In this document: positions 11,031 to 22,607 of the stretch, piece by piece | Layout: each line of letters begins with the position of its first letter | How positions within the stretch are numbered: position 1 is the first letter of the stretch | NCBI GenBank assembly: GCA_002633005.1 | Contig: NMRA01000097.1 | Coordinates: forward strand, 384,686-448,685 | Reading direction: 5' to 3' | DNA length: 64,000 nucleotides | Source of the DNA: Phoronis australis | Taxonomy: Eukaryota > Phoronida > Phoronidae | Translations under genes and position numbers: made by a program | The notes under the pieces: generated by a model | What the model saw: the letters and a program-made list of their open reading frames with translations, nothing else | The model's database searches: none | What the model was told of the DNA's origin: nothing

Positions 11031-11229
11031 CACAAGCCTACTTCCCTACACAGCTGTGCTTATACAATAATGCCCCCACTGGATTTAGCAGATCAGCCAG
11101 AGTATTTACAGGTACAGCCACTGTACTGTTTCCTCCTTTTGAATGTTTACATTGTACAATGCTACATCCTTGACAATCGCAGATTGCCTCTTTCAATGCA
11201 TACTCCACTTCCTCTGTCCCAGTTTCCCC

Positions 11230-11530
11230 ACATTTGCTGAAAGTGGCCTGTCTCAACAAATTACTTTGGACCTGTTGTGATATAAGCAAGTAATCTTTGG
11301 CAAATACTTTTTCCCCGACTCGTTCCTCAAGCTACAAATTCTCTTTGACATATCTTGTGGGAGTAGACTTTTCGGCCTCTCTCTAGCCCCCTCACTTAGT
11401 TGTCCAGAAGGGTACCTTCTTCCTGGTTGTGAACTTTTCCATACCCAACCTTTATTAATAATTGGCAAGTCTCCAACTTCAGCAGAACCCACTTCTTCAG
11501 CATAAGCCTTTTCTGATTCCTAAAATTGTA
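11230..11530 (-). pseudogene. Frameshifted fragment of a transposon-associated domain
   Basis: Two minus-strand frames read together give GWVWKSSQPGRR, then ERPKSLLPQDMSKRICSLRN, then (after a frame change near 11300) EKVFAKDYLLISQQVQSNLL and RQA. The order is GW-x-K, a basic stretch, a -DMS-R---N-(D/E)G segment, a -F---(E/Y)-L---QQVQS end and a final R-A. It resembles a short C-terminal domain that I recall from many uncharacterised cnidarian and mollusc proteins. The assignment is from memory of family style and is tentative. The frame change marks it as dead. A Cys-rich extension of one frame continues down to 11038. Confidence 0.35.
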
Positions 11531-11539
11531 TTAATGAAA

Positions 11540-13598
11540 AATTAAACATATTAAATTTTATGTGGCCATTTTGGCTCAGAAAATATGAATACCAAGCTAA
11601 AGTGACGGCTTTAGCATGTTTAATTAACTTCATAATCGCAGAAAATCATTAGTAGACATAACATACTCCCTAGTCTATAAAAGTAGTTCATGGGCAGAAG
11701 TTACGTTACACATTTGGTGGTTGTTATGAAAAGTTATGATGACTACCTATTTTCTATGCCAATGTAGTTGCATAAACATCAACACATTTGAATAAGATAT
11801 GATTAAGCAATAAGGCCCAAGTTATAAGCAATCACAGTGTGTCAATAAAAGTATTTTTGCTTGAATGACGCACTTCTAAAAATATTCCTTAGGGTCGGAC
11901 CCTGGAGTTTAGTGATTCCTACCTGAGCTCACACGAAGCTGGACGTTGAACCTTGACTTAACGTCTTTGGTCATTTTTCAGACCTCTATCAGATTTCTCC
12001 TCTAGGGTGCAGTGGATGTTCTCAGTGTCTTTGGCGACGCCAATATATCTCGAGTGTTGTAACGATGATTCGGTTAAGTCAATCTAATACGGTAGATTAT
12101 GTAGCTCCTGCACACCTGCCTCCAAGGCAAACACTGACTGAGACTGACTACTTCTCAGGAGGACACGTTCCACCCCCACATCAGCTCCATGTACTCTTAT
12201 AAGGTGCTCAAATGTCTCACTTTATACCTTGTGCATTTCCCAAGAGTTTCCAACGTTCTTTCTCTCCGCAATTTGTGGAAATACCACAATTCGATTCGGC
12301 AGTGCCAGCTTAATAGATAAATTCGCAAACCCGCGCTTTAGGTCAGCCATCATTCAACTAACGCATTGTAAGCTTTAGTTTGGTATTCAGACGAATTGGG
12401 TGAACAAATTTAGTATAATTTCATGATTTATTTGGAAATGCTAATGTCCTTAAAATTAATTAAAAACATTTAAGCATACCAATTGTTTTAATTGTTATAT
12501 TATACCACGGCATATTAATGCATAGAAACGGCGCACAACTAGTGACTGGTTTAACATGACAAATACCCATACGCGGTCTGAAAATAGTGAAATTCAGACA
12601 CCTATTACCAAGCCTGCATGAAGGGCTGACAAAGTTTTTATTGTATTAATTTCAAGGGCATGGAGTCTTCTACATGCCCATGTTTTTATTTTTAGTTTTC
12701 TCGCGGGGGCAGCTTCGCAATAAGGGTACAACTTACTGCTGGTTTTTCACAAGACGGAAATGGGAGTCTACGGAAACAGTTTCAGTGTTACCATGGTAAC
12801 CGATATTGCAGTGTCGATGCCGTTTTTACTGACATTGGTCATGAGCCTATCATGTAATATCAAAATTGTTTAGAAACGATTCTGTTTGAAGCAGAAACTG
12901 GAGTAGAAAATTTGGTCAAAAATGACTCATTCCACACCAAGAAATTGCCTCATTTTGCCTCCCAGAACACTTCCCTTGTATCTCCTAAACCACCAAACTT
13001 TGTGGTGTCATACTTCACCCATTTTCTCTCATCCCTAATGTGATTTATCAGACTAAACATGGATGTGAATGGCTGACCCCCCACCTTGCCGCTTGTTGGC
13101 TGTACAGTGGTCGGTGGATCCGTGGACTGACACTTAATTTTCACACACACGCGCACACGCACACACCATCACTTTTTGCACCATTTACTTTGGTTCTGCA
13201 ACTGAAACTAAAAAAATCACCTGGTCACATTTAATTCCAGTTAAATCCTGGAATTTAATCTACCAACTGTATCATTAACTGGAACAAACAACCAGGCCTT
13301 TTGTTTGATCTTTGCACAAACATAACTAAGACATTAACCACTGTGGGAACAATTCATTCAATGAATGCCTTTGGTTAGCTCTTTGGAAATATTGAAGATA
13401 ATTGGTATAACAGCTGCCATAGCTGACGATGGATACCTGACCAACTTAATAATAGGACAGATCATATCCCAGTCCCAACACTGCTCTGTTGACTACAAGG
13501 ACTCTGAACAAAAGATAGAGGCAACAAGGTCATGGACAATGTTAACTTTTATCCCTGCAATAGAGGTATTTTCATTTTGGAACTGTTTAAAGTACATG
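11540..13598. other. Non-coding stretch
   Basis: Nothing coding was recognised. A short CA/CG-rich simple repeat lies at 13142-13167. The piece at 13070-13095 is similar in reverse to 8775-8795. Confidence 0.45.
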
Positions 13599-14217
13599 TA
13601 TAAATGAGACCAAGAAAGCAACTCAGATTTGGTGGACAAAAATTCACAACTACCGTATTTGCCCTAATAAGCGCCCAAAATTTTCCCAACAAGTGTTTCA
13701 GACTTCGTTAAAAGCGCCCAGCCCATGGACGTGTGCCTTTCTTAAATTCTGCAGTAACATCTTCAATTTATCAATAATATCCGACAGTCCTGAAAACAAT
13801 TATAGTCCGCGCCAAATTTCTAGACCACAAGCCTCGCCGCTGTGTCGGTATTTAGCCGTGAATATACTGTACACTTCAAACTTCGGCAGTGCTTCAAAAA
13901 GAATTAATTTAAAAATTTTGCAGATCACACGAGGTATATGTCCCATTATGGTATGGCTTTTCAGAACAGAATGCGTACTTGTCAACGGAAGTGAATCTCG
14001 CCATCTGTCGGCAAGTTTTCGCCCTGGGATTTCAACACGATTTTTTAATAAAGGATTGTAATTTAATGACGAAGTTTGATAGCAATGTACCACGTTTTTG
14101 TGGAAAGTCGATCTGTCGTAGGCTTCTAAGTGTCCTAGGCGCTTACTAGGGCTAATACGGTGTCTATAAATGAGACCAAGAAAGCAACTTGGATTTAGTG
14201 GACAGAAAGTCATAACT
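13599..14217. mobile_element. Inverted-repeat element flanked by a 53 bp direct repeat
   Basis: The left end ACCGTATTTGCCCTAATAAG (about 13652) and the right end (ending near 14163, reverse complement ACCGTATTAGCCCTAGTAAG) form a terminal inverted repeat of about 24 bp. The element is about 510 bp. Just outside, 'ataaatgagaccaagaaagc' followed by about 33 more similar bases occurs on both sides (13600-13651 and 14165-14217), in direct orientation. That is far longer than a normal target-site duplication. Open frames inside the element are not supported. Confidence 0.6.
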
Positions 14218-14383
14218 ATATAGCTGTCCATTAATTTAAAAGCAGCCATTGTCAACCCCTCCCATTGTTAATTTACCTAATTACATGGCGAATTATTGTA
14301 TCTGCCATCAATTGAAATTTCATCAAGTATGTTGCTCTGACATCAAGTTTTTTTGTCTGCACTCTACATACAGGTTGCACTAT

Positions 14384-14421
14384 TTGAATTTCAGGCCTCA
14401 CTTTTGAGGCCTGAAATTCAA
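14384..14421. repeat. Perfect 17 bp hairpin
   Basis: TTGAATTTCAGGCCTCA and its exact reverse complement are separated by CTTT. It could be the core of a small foldback element or a stable RNA hairpin. No flanking tRNA or rRNA feature was seen. Confidence 0.8.
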
Positions 14422-15173
14422 TTTTTTGCCTAGGTCATTTAAATAAGAATAAGTCATTTTAAATAATAAGCTGATTTTTCAACTTCTGTTTTTTACACTA
14501 AGATTCATATTTCGATGGAACAACCTCAATTTTCACAAATCCAAGTAAATCTGTCGAGATTTACTCGTACTTCCTTCGATTGATAACATTTTGAGGTAGT
14601 TATTGTAGGCCATATCCCACCACTTCACGAACATTTTCCAAACCACATATTTCTTACAATATTCCTCTGGACATGAGTACATATACATGTATTTTTACAT
14701 GGTATTATTTTTGAATGTGTCAGTCGCCAAATCTGGCGTTTGTGGCCCCATCGTGTGACATCGAAATATTATTTTATTAATAATTTTACCATGAGTTCCT
14801 CATTAGCTGATGGAATTTTCTACTAATATAAGTAAAAACTGAGCCTGAAATTCAGTAGAAAAATATCTAAGGAAATTAATCCTTAGATTGCAAGAAAATA
14901 TCCCTAGTCATTTTCAATGATCTTGAGAATTCAACTATTACCTCATTTTGTTTGAAAGCCAAATATTGGCTTACTTGAGAGATTCAAACAACAAAATTTA
15001 AGGAGGGTCGGTGTTTACACAAACCCACGAATACGCATTTGATGTTGTTGAGTCCCTATTTTGGACCGTTTCATGCAACCATGTACTACAGGCTCTCCGC
15101 TAGACGTATGGGCTTCTCGACGGCTGTTCGGCAAAGCATTTGCGAGCTGCACTGTATATTCCCTTGCACTTAC

Positions 15174-15375
15174 TTGCTCCTGTTCCATCACGTATACGGT
15201 CAACAACGTTTTTGTCAGAGTGCGTGTAAATACCATCTACGACACCAGGGCTTGTGCAATCTTGGCCGTCAAAACGAATCGAGTATCGCAGAGACCCATA
15301 TCCGTCCAACATGATATTGGATTGAAAGAAAACGCGAATGGCAGAGTCCGCTGCTCTCTTAAAATAGTGGTACGT
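15174..15375 (-). CDS. CTHRC1-like domain, middle exon (duplicate 1)
   Basis: The acceptor CAATGTATTCCAG gives a phase-0 start and the donor A|GTAAGT a phase-1 end (202 nt). It encodes TYHYFKRAADSAIRVFFQSN, then SLRYSIRFDGQDCTSPGVVD and GIYTHSDKNVVDRIRDGTGA. This is the CTHRC1 core (ALRV.F.G.....RWYFTFNGAECS.P.PI..I.Y) with changes: the Cys pair before RWY is gone, WYFTF has become YSIRF, and AEC has become QDC. It is diverged but uninterrupted. It should join a phase-1 last-type exon; the nearest downstream is 7212-7364. It is identical in exon sequence to 17421-17622, and only one of the two may be real. Confidence 0.75.
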
Positions 15376-15857
15376 CTGGAATACATTGAGAGACAGTGTG
15401 AGGCAAGAAAAGGCAACAAAGGAATTTCAAAGTAGATGGCTGCGTACGGCCATTCCAAAAAGTAATCCGAACAACTGCTCACTGAATATTATATAGGAAG
15501 AAACAGCTCTGAAACAAACATTTCGAAACTAGTGTAAGTGAAAGTCATTTCTGCCAAAACAATAACGTTGCCGTTTCATGGCGTATTTAAATCCGCATTA
15601 CTTTCCACCGTTTCGCTGCACGAGTATTTACGGGCAGGAACCTAAGCTATAAATCACTCAAGTACATGCAGATTTGTCACTCGAAGTCCATGTTGCGGAT
15701 GATTCCAATGGTTCCTCTTCTCAGTCCGTCAACGTAATGTTAAAAATATATGCAGGCTGTCTGCTACAGACGTGCTAAGGAACTATTTCTGTGCTTTATT
15801 AATATACAGTTAAAACAGAGCTGAGGAGCAAGAAATCTGAACCAGAGGTCTAGCAAT

Positions 15858-15933
15858 GTGGCCCCGTGGGACTTGAACCCACGACCTCGAGTTAAGAAGG
15901 CGGGCAAGTATCCCACTACGCCACACAGCCTCC
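15858..15933 (-). ncRNA. tRNA-derived SINE-like head (copy 1)
   Basis: The minus strand holds TGGCGTAGTGG (A box, TRGYNNARNGG type) and GGTTCAAGTCC (B box), with a perfect GTGGG/CCCAC T-stem. The acceptor and anticodon stems do not pair properly, so this is a decayed tRNA or SINE head rather than a working tRNA. Confidence 0.55.
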
Positions 15934-16600
15934 TTAAATGTTATGTTAACTACAACCATGCTATTCCAAATAACCGCGTTAACTTGTATATGTAGTCTTT
16001 TGTGAAAACCCATTACTCTGTAATCTAATCTCGTAATAAAGCTAATGAATCAATAAGAGTTTTACTTTTTCACTTTCACTCAGAAAACAAGATCACTGCA
16101 TCAGGAACCACGTTACGCTTTCTTTATTGGTTAATGTTCTAAGAAATTTTACTGGTAATAGTGGGTTTGATTTGCTATAATCTTTATAAAAAAACATGTT
16201 ATTGTAGCAAACGGTGTTCGGGTAGCTGTAATAAAATGAAACTGAAATTGAAGTGATTTTTTGCTGGTAACCCATTGCAACTGACATTTTGTGTGTTCAA
16301 GTCATCACACATTTGCAAAATTCAACTTTTGAGCATAATATTGGCATCCAATCCCGAACGGAAAATAGCTCTTAAAATGAGCTTCCAGTGCATGAGAACC
16401 TAACATTTTGATTTATCGCTCAAGAGCAATGGATACTTCCTTAGGCATTACAATTCCACGAAGGCGGCTGGCGACCATCTTAGATTTATCAGTGACAAGT
16501 GAGCAAAATTCGTTTTGCCATACAATGTTATACCTGAAAAACTCAAGAAGTAGTGTCAATACATTTGTAAAAATACCCTTAAATATTTGAGCTCACAGCA

Positions 16601-16893
16601 CAGTAAAGGAAAAGAAAAAAACTTGACTTTCAACGGTTGGGTTTTCGTCAATCGGCGCAAAACCCCGCATGACTTAGCCCTACCCCGAAAAACCGAGAAT
16701 TTTACGGAGATTCCGCCTCCTCAATTGAAACGTCTATTGTAGGAAAACTAACACTTGAAAATCGATGCCCCTCCGTTCCTAGGTCCTCTGGCCCTCACTC
16801 AGTAAAGGAAAAGAAAAACACTTGACTTTCAACGTTTGGGTTTTCGTCAATCGGCGCAAAACCCCGCACAACTTTGCCCTACCCCGAAAAACC
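16601..16893. mobile_element. Small element with about 92 bp terminal direct repeats
   Basis: It is present in duplication copy 1 and absent at the matching place in copy 2. Two similar units (16601-16690 and 16800-16893), starting CAGTAAAGGAAAAG and ending CCCCGAAAAACCG, bracket about 110 bp. GCA occurs on both sides (16598-16600 and 16894-16896), which may be a 3 bp target duplication. No protein is encoded. Confidence 0.6.
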
Positions 16894-16896
16894 GCA

Positions 16897-17105
16897 TTTC
16901 CAATGGAGAATGTGCGGCAAAATGTGACCTTGACATCCAATCACAAAAATAGTGTCAGAATCGATTTTAGCATACTTGATATCCTGTAAGCATTTATTGT
17001 GACTTGCCTATTTCAATATGGCCCATGACGCCTATCTTGGATTTGAGGGTTATGCCAGCAAAATCCAGACCGGCATACAGTTTTTTTAAATTCAGCACTC
17101 CAAAA
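16897..17105 (-). repeat. Interspersed repeat, reverse copy (in duplicate 1)
   Basis: This 210 bp block, ending in 'ttcagcactccaaaattag', is shared with 19481-19688 by the duplication. It also matches 18500-18720 in the opposite orientation, including 'tcacaataaatgc' and 'ttttgtgattgga'. Confidence 0.65.
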
Positions 17106-17114
17106 TTAGTTAAA

Positions 17115-17115
17115 N
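17115..17115. other. Single N exactly at the duplication junction
   Basis: The only undetermined base in this area lies between the last base of copy 1 and the first base of copy 2. This is typical of a joined contig or gap-filled seam. Confidence 0.9.
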
Positions 17116-17420
17116 AAGGAAATTAATCCTTAGATTGCAAGAAAATATCCCTAGTCATTTTCAATGATCTTGAGAATTCAACTATTACCTCATTTTGTTT
17201 GAAAGCCAAATAGTGGCTTACTTGAGAGATTCAAACAACAAAATTTAAGGAGGGTCGGTGTTTACACAAACCCACGAATACGCATTTGATGTTGTTGAGT
17301 CCCTATTTTGGACCGTTTCATGCAACCATATACTACAGGCTCTCCGCTAGACGTATGGGCTTCTCGACGGCTGTTCGGCAAAGCATTTGCGAGCTGCACT
17401 GTATATTCCCTTGCACTTAC

Positions 17421-17622
17421 TTGCTCCTGTTCCATCACGTATACGGTCAACAACGTTTTTGTCAGAGTGCGTGTAAATACCATCTACGACACCAGGGCTT
17501 GTGCAATCTTGGCCGTCAAAACGAATCGAGTATCGCAGAGACCCATATCCGTCCAACATGATATTGGATTGAAAGAAAACGCGAATGGCAGAGTCCGCTG
17601 CTCTCTTAAAATAGTGGTACGT
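17421..17622 (-). CDS. CTHRC1-like domain, middle exon (duplicate 2)
   Basis: The exon and splice sites match 15174-15375: phase-0 acceptor ATTCCAG, phase-1 donor GTAAGT, 202 nt. It encodes FKRAADSAIRVFFQSN and RYSIRFDGQDCTSPG. The upstream exon should be a phase 1-to-0 N-half exon lying between here and the FN2 exon at 24331. I searched for its W-x-W and D-x-G-x-I pattern and did not find it. If the duplication is an assembly artefact, this and the other copy are two alleles of one exon. Confidence 0.75.
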
Positions 17623-18097
17623 CTGGAATACATTGAGAGACAGTGTGAGGATGAAAAGGCAACAAAGGAATTTCAAAGTAGATGGCTGCGTACGGCCATT
17701 CCAAAAAGTAATCCGAACAACTGCTCACTGAATATTATATAGGAAGAAACAGCTCTGAAACAAACATTTCGAAACTAGTGTAAGTGGACGTCATTTCTGC
17801 CAAAACAATGACGTTGCCGTTTCATGACGTATTTAAATCTGCATTACTTTCCACCGTTTCGCTGCACGAGTATTTACGGGCAGGAACCTAAGATGTCAAT
17901 CACTCAAGTAGATTTGTCACTCGAAGTCCATGTTGCGGATGATTCCTATGGTTCCTCTCCTCAGTCTGTCAACGTAATGTTAAAAATATATGCAGGCTGT
18001 CTGCTACAGACGTGCGAAGGAACTATTTCTGTGCCTTATTAATATATAGTTAAAACAGAGCTGAGGAGCAAGAAATCTGAACCAGGGGTCTAGCAAT

Positions 18098-18173
18098 GTG
18101 GCCCCGTGGGACTTGAACCCACGACCTCGAGTTAAGAAAGCGGGCAAGTATCTCACTACGCCACACTGCCTCC
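18098..18173 (-). ncRNA. tRNA-derived SINE-like head (copy 2)
   Basis: Second copy of the element at 15858-15933, differing at only a few positions. A and B boxes and the T-stem are kept, and the acceptor and anticodon stems do not pair. It was carried here by the tandem duplication. Confidence 0.55.
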
Positions 18174-18223
18174 TTAAATGTTATGTTAACTACAACCATG
18201 GTATTCCAAATAACTGCGTTAAT

Positions 18224-18869
18224 ATACATGTATATTAAGCGGGTTTAAAATCAGGGTGTATGGTATGACGCTTTCACAATGCAAGTAACAAGCGAAACAA
18301 TTGACACTAAGACAAAAAATGTTATTCAAGTTTTTGCCTCTTAAATAATTATGTTTTACGACCCTTGACTTGTAGAATATCTGACAAGTAAGCCAACGAA
18401 AAGCAATCTACAACTAATTGGTGACTTGAAATTAAAGTGATGTACAGTAACGGTCTTGACTGCAGAGTACACTTGCGTTAATGCAGATCCAATGATTGAT
18501 TTTAACTAATTTTGCGGTGCTGAATCAAAATATGTTTGCCGGGCTGGATTTTTCTGACATAATTCTCCATTCCAAGATGGCGACAATCGACCGTATTGGA
18601 ATGAGAATGTCACAATAAATGCCTTTTGAAATGAGTATGATACATCCAAATATAGGTTTTCAGGCATGATAAAAATCAATTCTGGTACAATTTTTGTGAT
18701 TGGAGGTCAAAGTCACCACGGGCTGTTCCAGCGTGACCTGTGGTTGTCGAAAAGCTGGATTCCGGTGGATTGATGGGAGCAAGTGTATGGATTTTCTGCC
18801 ACATTGCCAGAATTCCAGTGAGTGAGAGATTATTTAGTAGTTGGATACTATAACGCTGGAGGTTTTTGT
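18224..18869. mobile_element. Insertion specific to duplication copy 2
   Basis: Copy 1 runs 'gcgttaacttgtatatgtagtc' at this point, whereas copy 2 carries about 645 extra bases. Inside, 18500-18720 is an inverted copy of the repeat at 19481-19688. No coding content was seen and exact ends were not resolved. Confidence 0.6.
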
Positions 18870-19480
18870 CGTAGTCCTTTGTGAAAACCCATTACTCTGT
18901 AATCTAATCCGTTATAAAGCTAATGAATCAATAAGAGTTTTACTTTTACACTTTCACTCAGAAAGCAAGATCACTGCATGAGGAACCACGTTACGCTTCA
19001 TTATTGCTTAATGTTCTAAGAATTTTTTAATGATAATAGTGGGCTTGATTTGCTATAATCTTTATAAAAAACATGTTACTGTAGCAAACGATGTTCGGGT
19101 AGCTGTAATAAAATGAAACTGAAATAGAAGTGATTTGTTTGCTGGTAACCCATTGCAACTGACATTTTGTGTGTTCAAGTCATCACACATTTGCAAAATT
19201 CAACTTTTGAGCATAATATTGGCATCCAATCCCGAACGTAAAATAGCTCTTAAAATGAGCTTCCAGTGCATGAGAACCTAACATTTTGATATATCGCTCG
19301 AGAGCTATGGATACTTCCTTAGGCATTACAATTCCACGAAGGTGGCTGGCGACCATCTTAGATTTATCGGTGACAAGTGAGCAAAATTCATTTTGCCATA
19401 CAATGTTATGCCTGAAAAACTCTAGAAGTAGTCTCGATACATGTGTAAAAATGCCCTTAAATATTTGAGCTCACAGCATT

Positions 19481-19688
19481 TCCAATGGAGAATGTGCGGC
19501 AAAATGTGACCTTGATATCCAATCACAAAACAGTGTCAGAATCGATTTATTATACTTGAAATCCTGTAAGCATTTATTGTGACTTGCCTATTTCAATATG
19601 GCCCATGACGCTTATCTTGGATTTGAGGGTTATGCCAGCAAAATCCAGACCGGAATACATTTTTTTAAATTCAGCACTCCAAAATTAG
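19481..19688 (-). repeat. Interspersed repeat, reverse copy (in duplicate 2)
   Basis: Matches 18500-18720 in the opposite orientation, about 0.8 kb away, and 16897-17105 by duplication. Three members with two orientations show that it is a mobile family of roughly 210-220 bp. Confidence 0.65.
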
Positions 19689-19690
19689 TA

Positions 19691-20149
19691 AAAATAAATC
19701 GTCAGTTCTGCATTACTCCCTGATGCCCTCGACATCACTTTCTGAGGCCTTTATGAAAATTGGAATAGGACTAAAAGAATTGCAAGCATTAATAAGACAC
19801 TCTTAACACTATCGCCACCGTGATGGTGACGACCCCTGCCTGCTCTGAGTCTAGTTCAGATGTGTTATTATCAACCTAGTGAACACTGACTTGGGCAAGT
19901 GGACCACTCGATATACAGCAGGACAAGGTGGTGCTAATAAAGAATTGTTTCACTGCTTAATAATAATATGTACTGAAAGTCCCTGGAGTAACCGACTGTT
20001 AAGAAGAATAACGTAGCACAAAGTAACACGAGAAGCGTCGGCTCCAATATATATTAAAACATTTCCAACGTTTCAAGCGGTACGCTTTTTACCAAGACTA
20101 TGAAAGACTGACTATTAAATAGTATACTTTATAAAGAAGCGGTCACACT

Positions 20150-20199
<50 letters not shown>

Positions 20200-22600
20200 T
20201 ATGTATATATATACAGTGTAATACATGTATCTATTCCACACTCTGTATCACGCCCTTGATAAAGAGCGTACCGTGCAAAAGTGGGAAATACTTTGATATA
20301 TTTCAGTACCAACGCATGTCGATTTAATTTTTACATGTATTATTTAACTTCAGATTACATTAAGTGGACCTCTATGAACAGAAACCTTGTTAAACTATAG
20401 CCGCCACCCAGTGAAACTTGGGTCGCCCACACACGAGACTAGGGTTTCATCCGTCAACTTGAATATGTGTAACTACTAGGTAGAGTGAACTCACCAATTC
20501 ATCTGTGTTCCCCCCAAAATGGAATGGAGAGTAAGAGTGGTTCAACCCCATTGCTCTCAAAATGTCTGGGCTAGATTGACAAATGGTTCTTAATATGCCA
20601 TTTCAAATAATGTCAGCATTAACAAAAGCCCGTGTTTATTCACAAGAGTGACATGTGGACGGGTTTGGAGTCTATTTAAAATTGATAAGGATTTTAGTCT
20701 TAGGAACTTTCGAAGGCTACCCGCGAATTAATTAATTCGAAAACAGGGCCAGTAATTAAGAAAAGTTAACCTTCATATTAAAACAAAGTATTACATCTAT
20801 TGCAAAACTTGGAAATCTTTGTTATCAACGATCAACCCTGCATCGGCAGGCCAGCGAACACAAGGTCTGAGGAAAAAAATCTTCCTTATCCAAGTGACCG
20901 AAATTATTCACTAACTCATGCCACCAAATGTACATTTTACTCGCCACATGGTCTTTCAAGAGAAATATGCATTTTATGATTGGGTCTATTAAAGCACAGT
21001 GTAATAAATAAGCTGTTTATTCATTCTACCTAGTTTTACACCACGGAAGGGCAAACCCGCTGTATATGCACAACTCGAAACCGTGGACTCATGTATTGAA
21101 AGTGCAGGTGTCTATATCTGCGATCTGTTGACGTATTTTGCCTCTTGACAATTTGGCGTGAACTGTCATCTCTAATATCTTTCCCTTAAATCAGGCAGCT
21201 CGGCTGGCGGCTCCCCCCATCTGCGTTGTTCCTTACGTAAATAAGGCCGTTGTTCCTTGCAAGCCTTTCATCCCAAGTGTATTGTTTGATGTTGAATCTG
21301 GACAGTTTCGGACAGGTTCCTGAAGCGAAAAGTCACCTCTGTCAAGTGCTATACAGTTAAGTTGTTCGGAAACGTTACTCTAGCTAAATACATGTATATT
21401 GCCGGTTACGAAATACATTTTAAAATCAAAGCTAAACATAACTACATGTACATGTAATTGAACGAGCGCATGTAAACATACAACTCACTTAGGGGAAGAC
21501 AGAAAAAAGGAGAGCCCTGCTAGGGCGTGAATGGTGAAGCTTGGACCAGAGGCAGCGGGAGTGAAGAGGAGGGGATGCAGGAGAAAGAACGAGAAGTAGG
21601 GACAAACGGCAAGTTTAGACGAGTTGACGAACGGATCGATCATAAGACAAATACGCAATACGAAGGAGACGATGACGTAGAATGGAAAATTGTCCCGCAG
21701 CTTTGTTTGGAGAACGACGCAGGACCGCTATAGCTGCAACACAGAGCACTCAGTTTAGACGGACAAGGAAAATACACGTGTGTGAATGATTGTACGCCGG
21801 TGCCTACACCCAAGGATTGACCATGAGAACACAAATTGAGGTTGATTAGATATAGGTTGTTGTTGACAATCTGAATAGATTTAAGAGTCACTGCATGAGA
21901 ACGTCAAGCAATTGGCAATATTCTGGGAACATGACATGTCACGAATATTAAATTTGATATAGTATACATTTCACTAGTGGTGACTTAGCTACAAGAATAT
22001 AAAAACATAATTTTGTCTTTCGCCACGTTGTAAATGTATAAAGAATAACAAAATCGGGTGAAAATTGGACGTAACCCCTTTTGCGCGATTTGTTAAAAAT
22101 GCCTTAGGTTTCCATCTGAATTAAACCAGACGTTTAAAAATCAAAATTTGATTGAGTTATAAATTACTATTCTTTTTGAAATTGAGAATGTCAAAAGTAA
22201 ATCAGAATGACGTATTTTGATATTTTTAAGGAACTTTTGAAGCCTTGCCTCCACGGGCAAAAACCAGCTACCCATTTAGACCTAATGTGCATAGAGACCT
22301 ATGTAATTCAAGCACGCAAAATCGCTCACCACCCACACGTGGGTTTTGTGATAGTTACAGCTATTGCCTTTGACAAGATATCTTTATTTCCGTGGACAGC
22401 ACCTTTTTAATTCTCGAATTTACACTTTAGCGAAGGCACTTTCACCGCTTTCACCTGTTTCATACAGCCACCATTAGAGGACAACAAAGCAGGAAACATG
22501 AAAATTTTCATTCAAAGTTGAAGTCATAAAAAATCATATTAAATTTATTCAAGATAACCAGAATCGGTTCCGGCGTTCTTTTAGGGAAATATTGCGTTAT
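19691..22600. other. Non-coding stretch
   Basis: No family exon was recognised. It holds a (CA)n tract at 20151-20194 and a purine-rich patch at 21505-21620. An open segment on the minus strand near 20490-20570 has splice-like borders but none of the expected residues. Confidence 0.45.
20151..20194. repeat. Dinucleotide microsatellite (AC)22
   Basis: An uninterrupted AC run is followed by an AT/GT-rich edge. Confidence 0.98.
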
Positions 22601-22607
22601 TGACATT

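Larger units (their letters stand above)
14869..17114. repeat. Tandem duplication, copy 1
   Basis: Nearly identical to 17116-19690. The copy starts at AAGGAAATTAATCCTTAG and ends at 'caaaattagttaaa' directly before a single N. It carries one CTHRC-like middle exon, one tRNA-like sequence and an extra 293 bp insertion (16601-16893) absent from copy 2. Confidence 0.95.
17116..19690. repeat. Tandem duplication, copy 2
   Basis: Nearly identical to 14869-17114 except for scattered substitutions. It has an extra insertion of about 645 bp (18224-18869) and lacks the 16601-16893 insertion. It ends at 'ccaaaattagtaaaa'. Confidence 0.95.

Noticed and set aside
13800-14255. 151-codon minus-strand and 122-codon plus-strand overlapping frames
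   Set aside because: They lie inside and beyond the inverted-repeat element at 13652-14163, overlap each other and show no domain.
15015-15236. Minus-strand frame with AREYTVQLANALPNSRREAH resembling a CTHRC last exon right after the middle exon
   Set aside because: It overlaps the middle exon in another frame and begins at a perfect phase-1 GTAAGT donor. All other copies have an intron here, so the similarity is probably chance, although a fused retro-copy is not excluded.
15858-15933. Working tRNA gene
   Set aside because: A and B boxes and the T-stem are present, but the acceptor and anticodon stems do not pair. Called as SINE-like instead.
20490-20570. Candidate N-half CTHRC exon on the minus strand with AG and GTGAGT borders and phase 1 to 0
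   Set aside because: The reading (ILRAMGLNHSYSPFHFGG) has none of the expected W-x-W or D-x-G-x-I residues.
21360-21470. TACATGTA and ACATGTACATGTA motifs as possible regulatory sites
   Set aside because: They recur all over the window without relation to exons, so they look like a background word of this genome.
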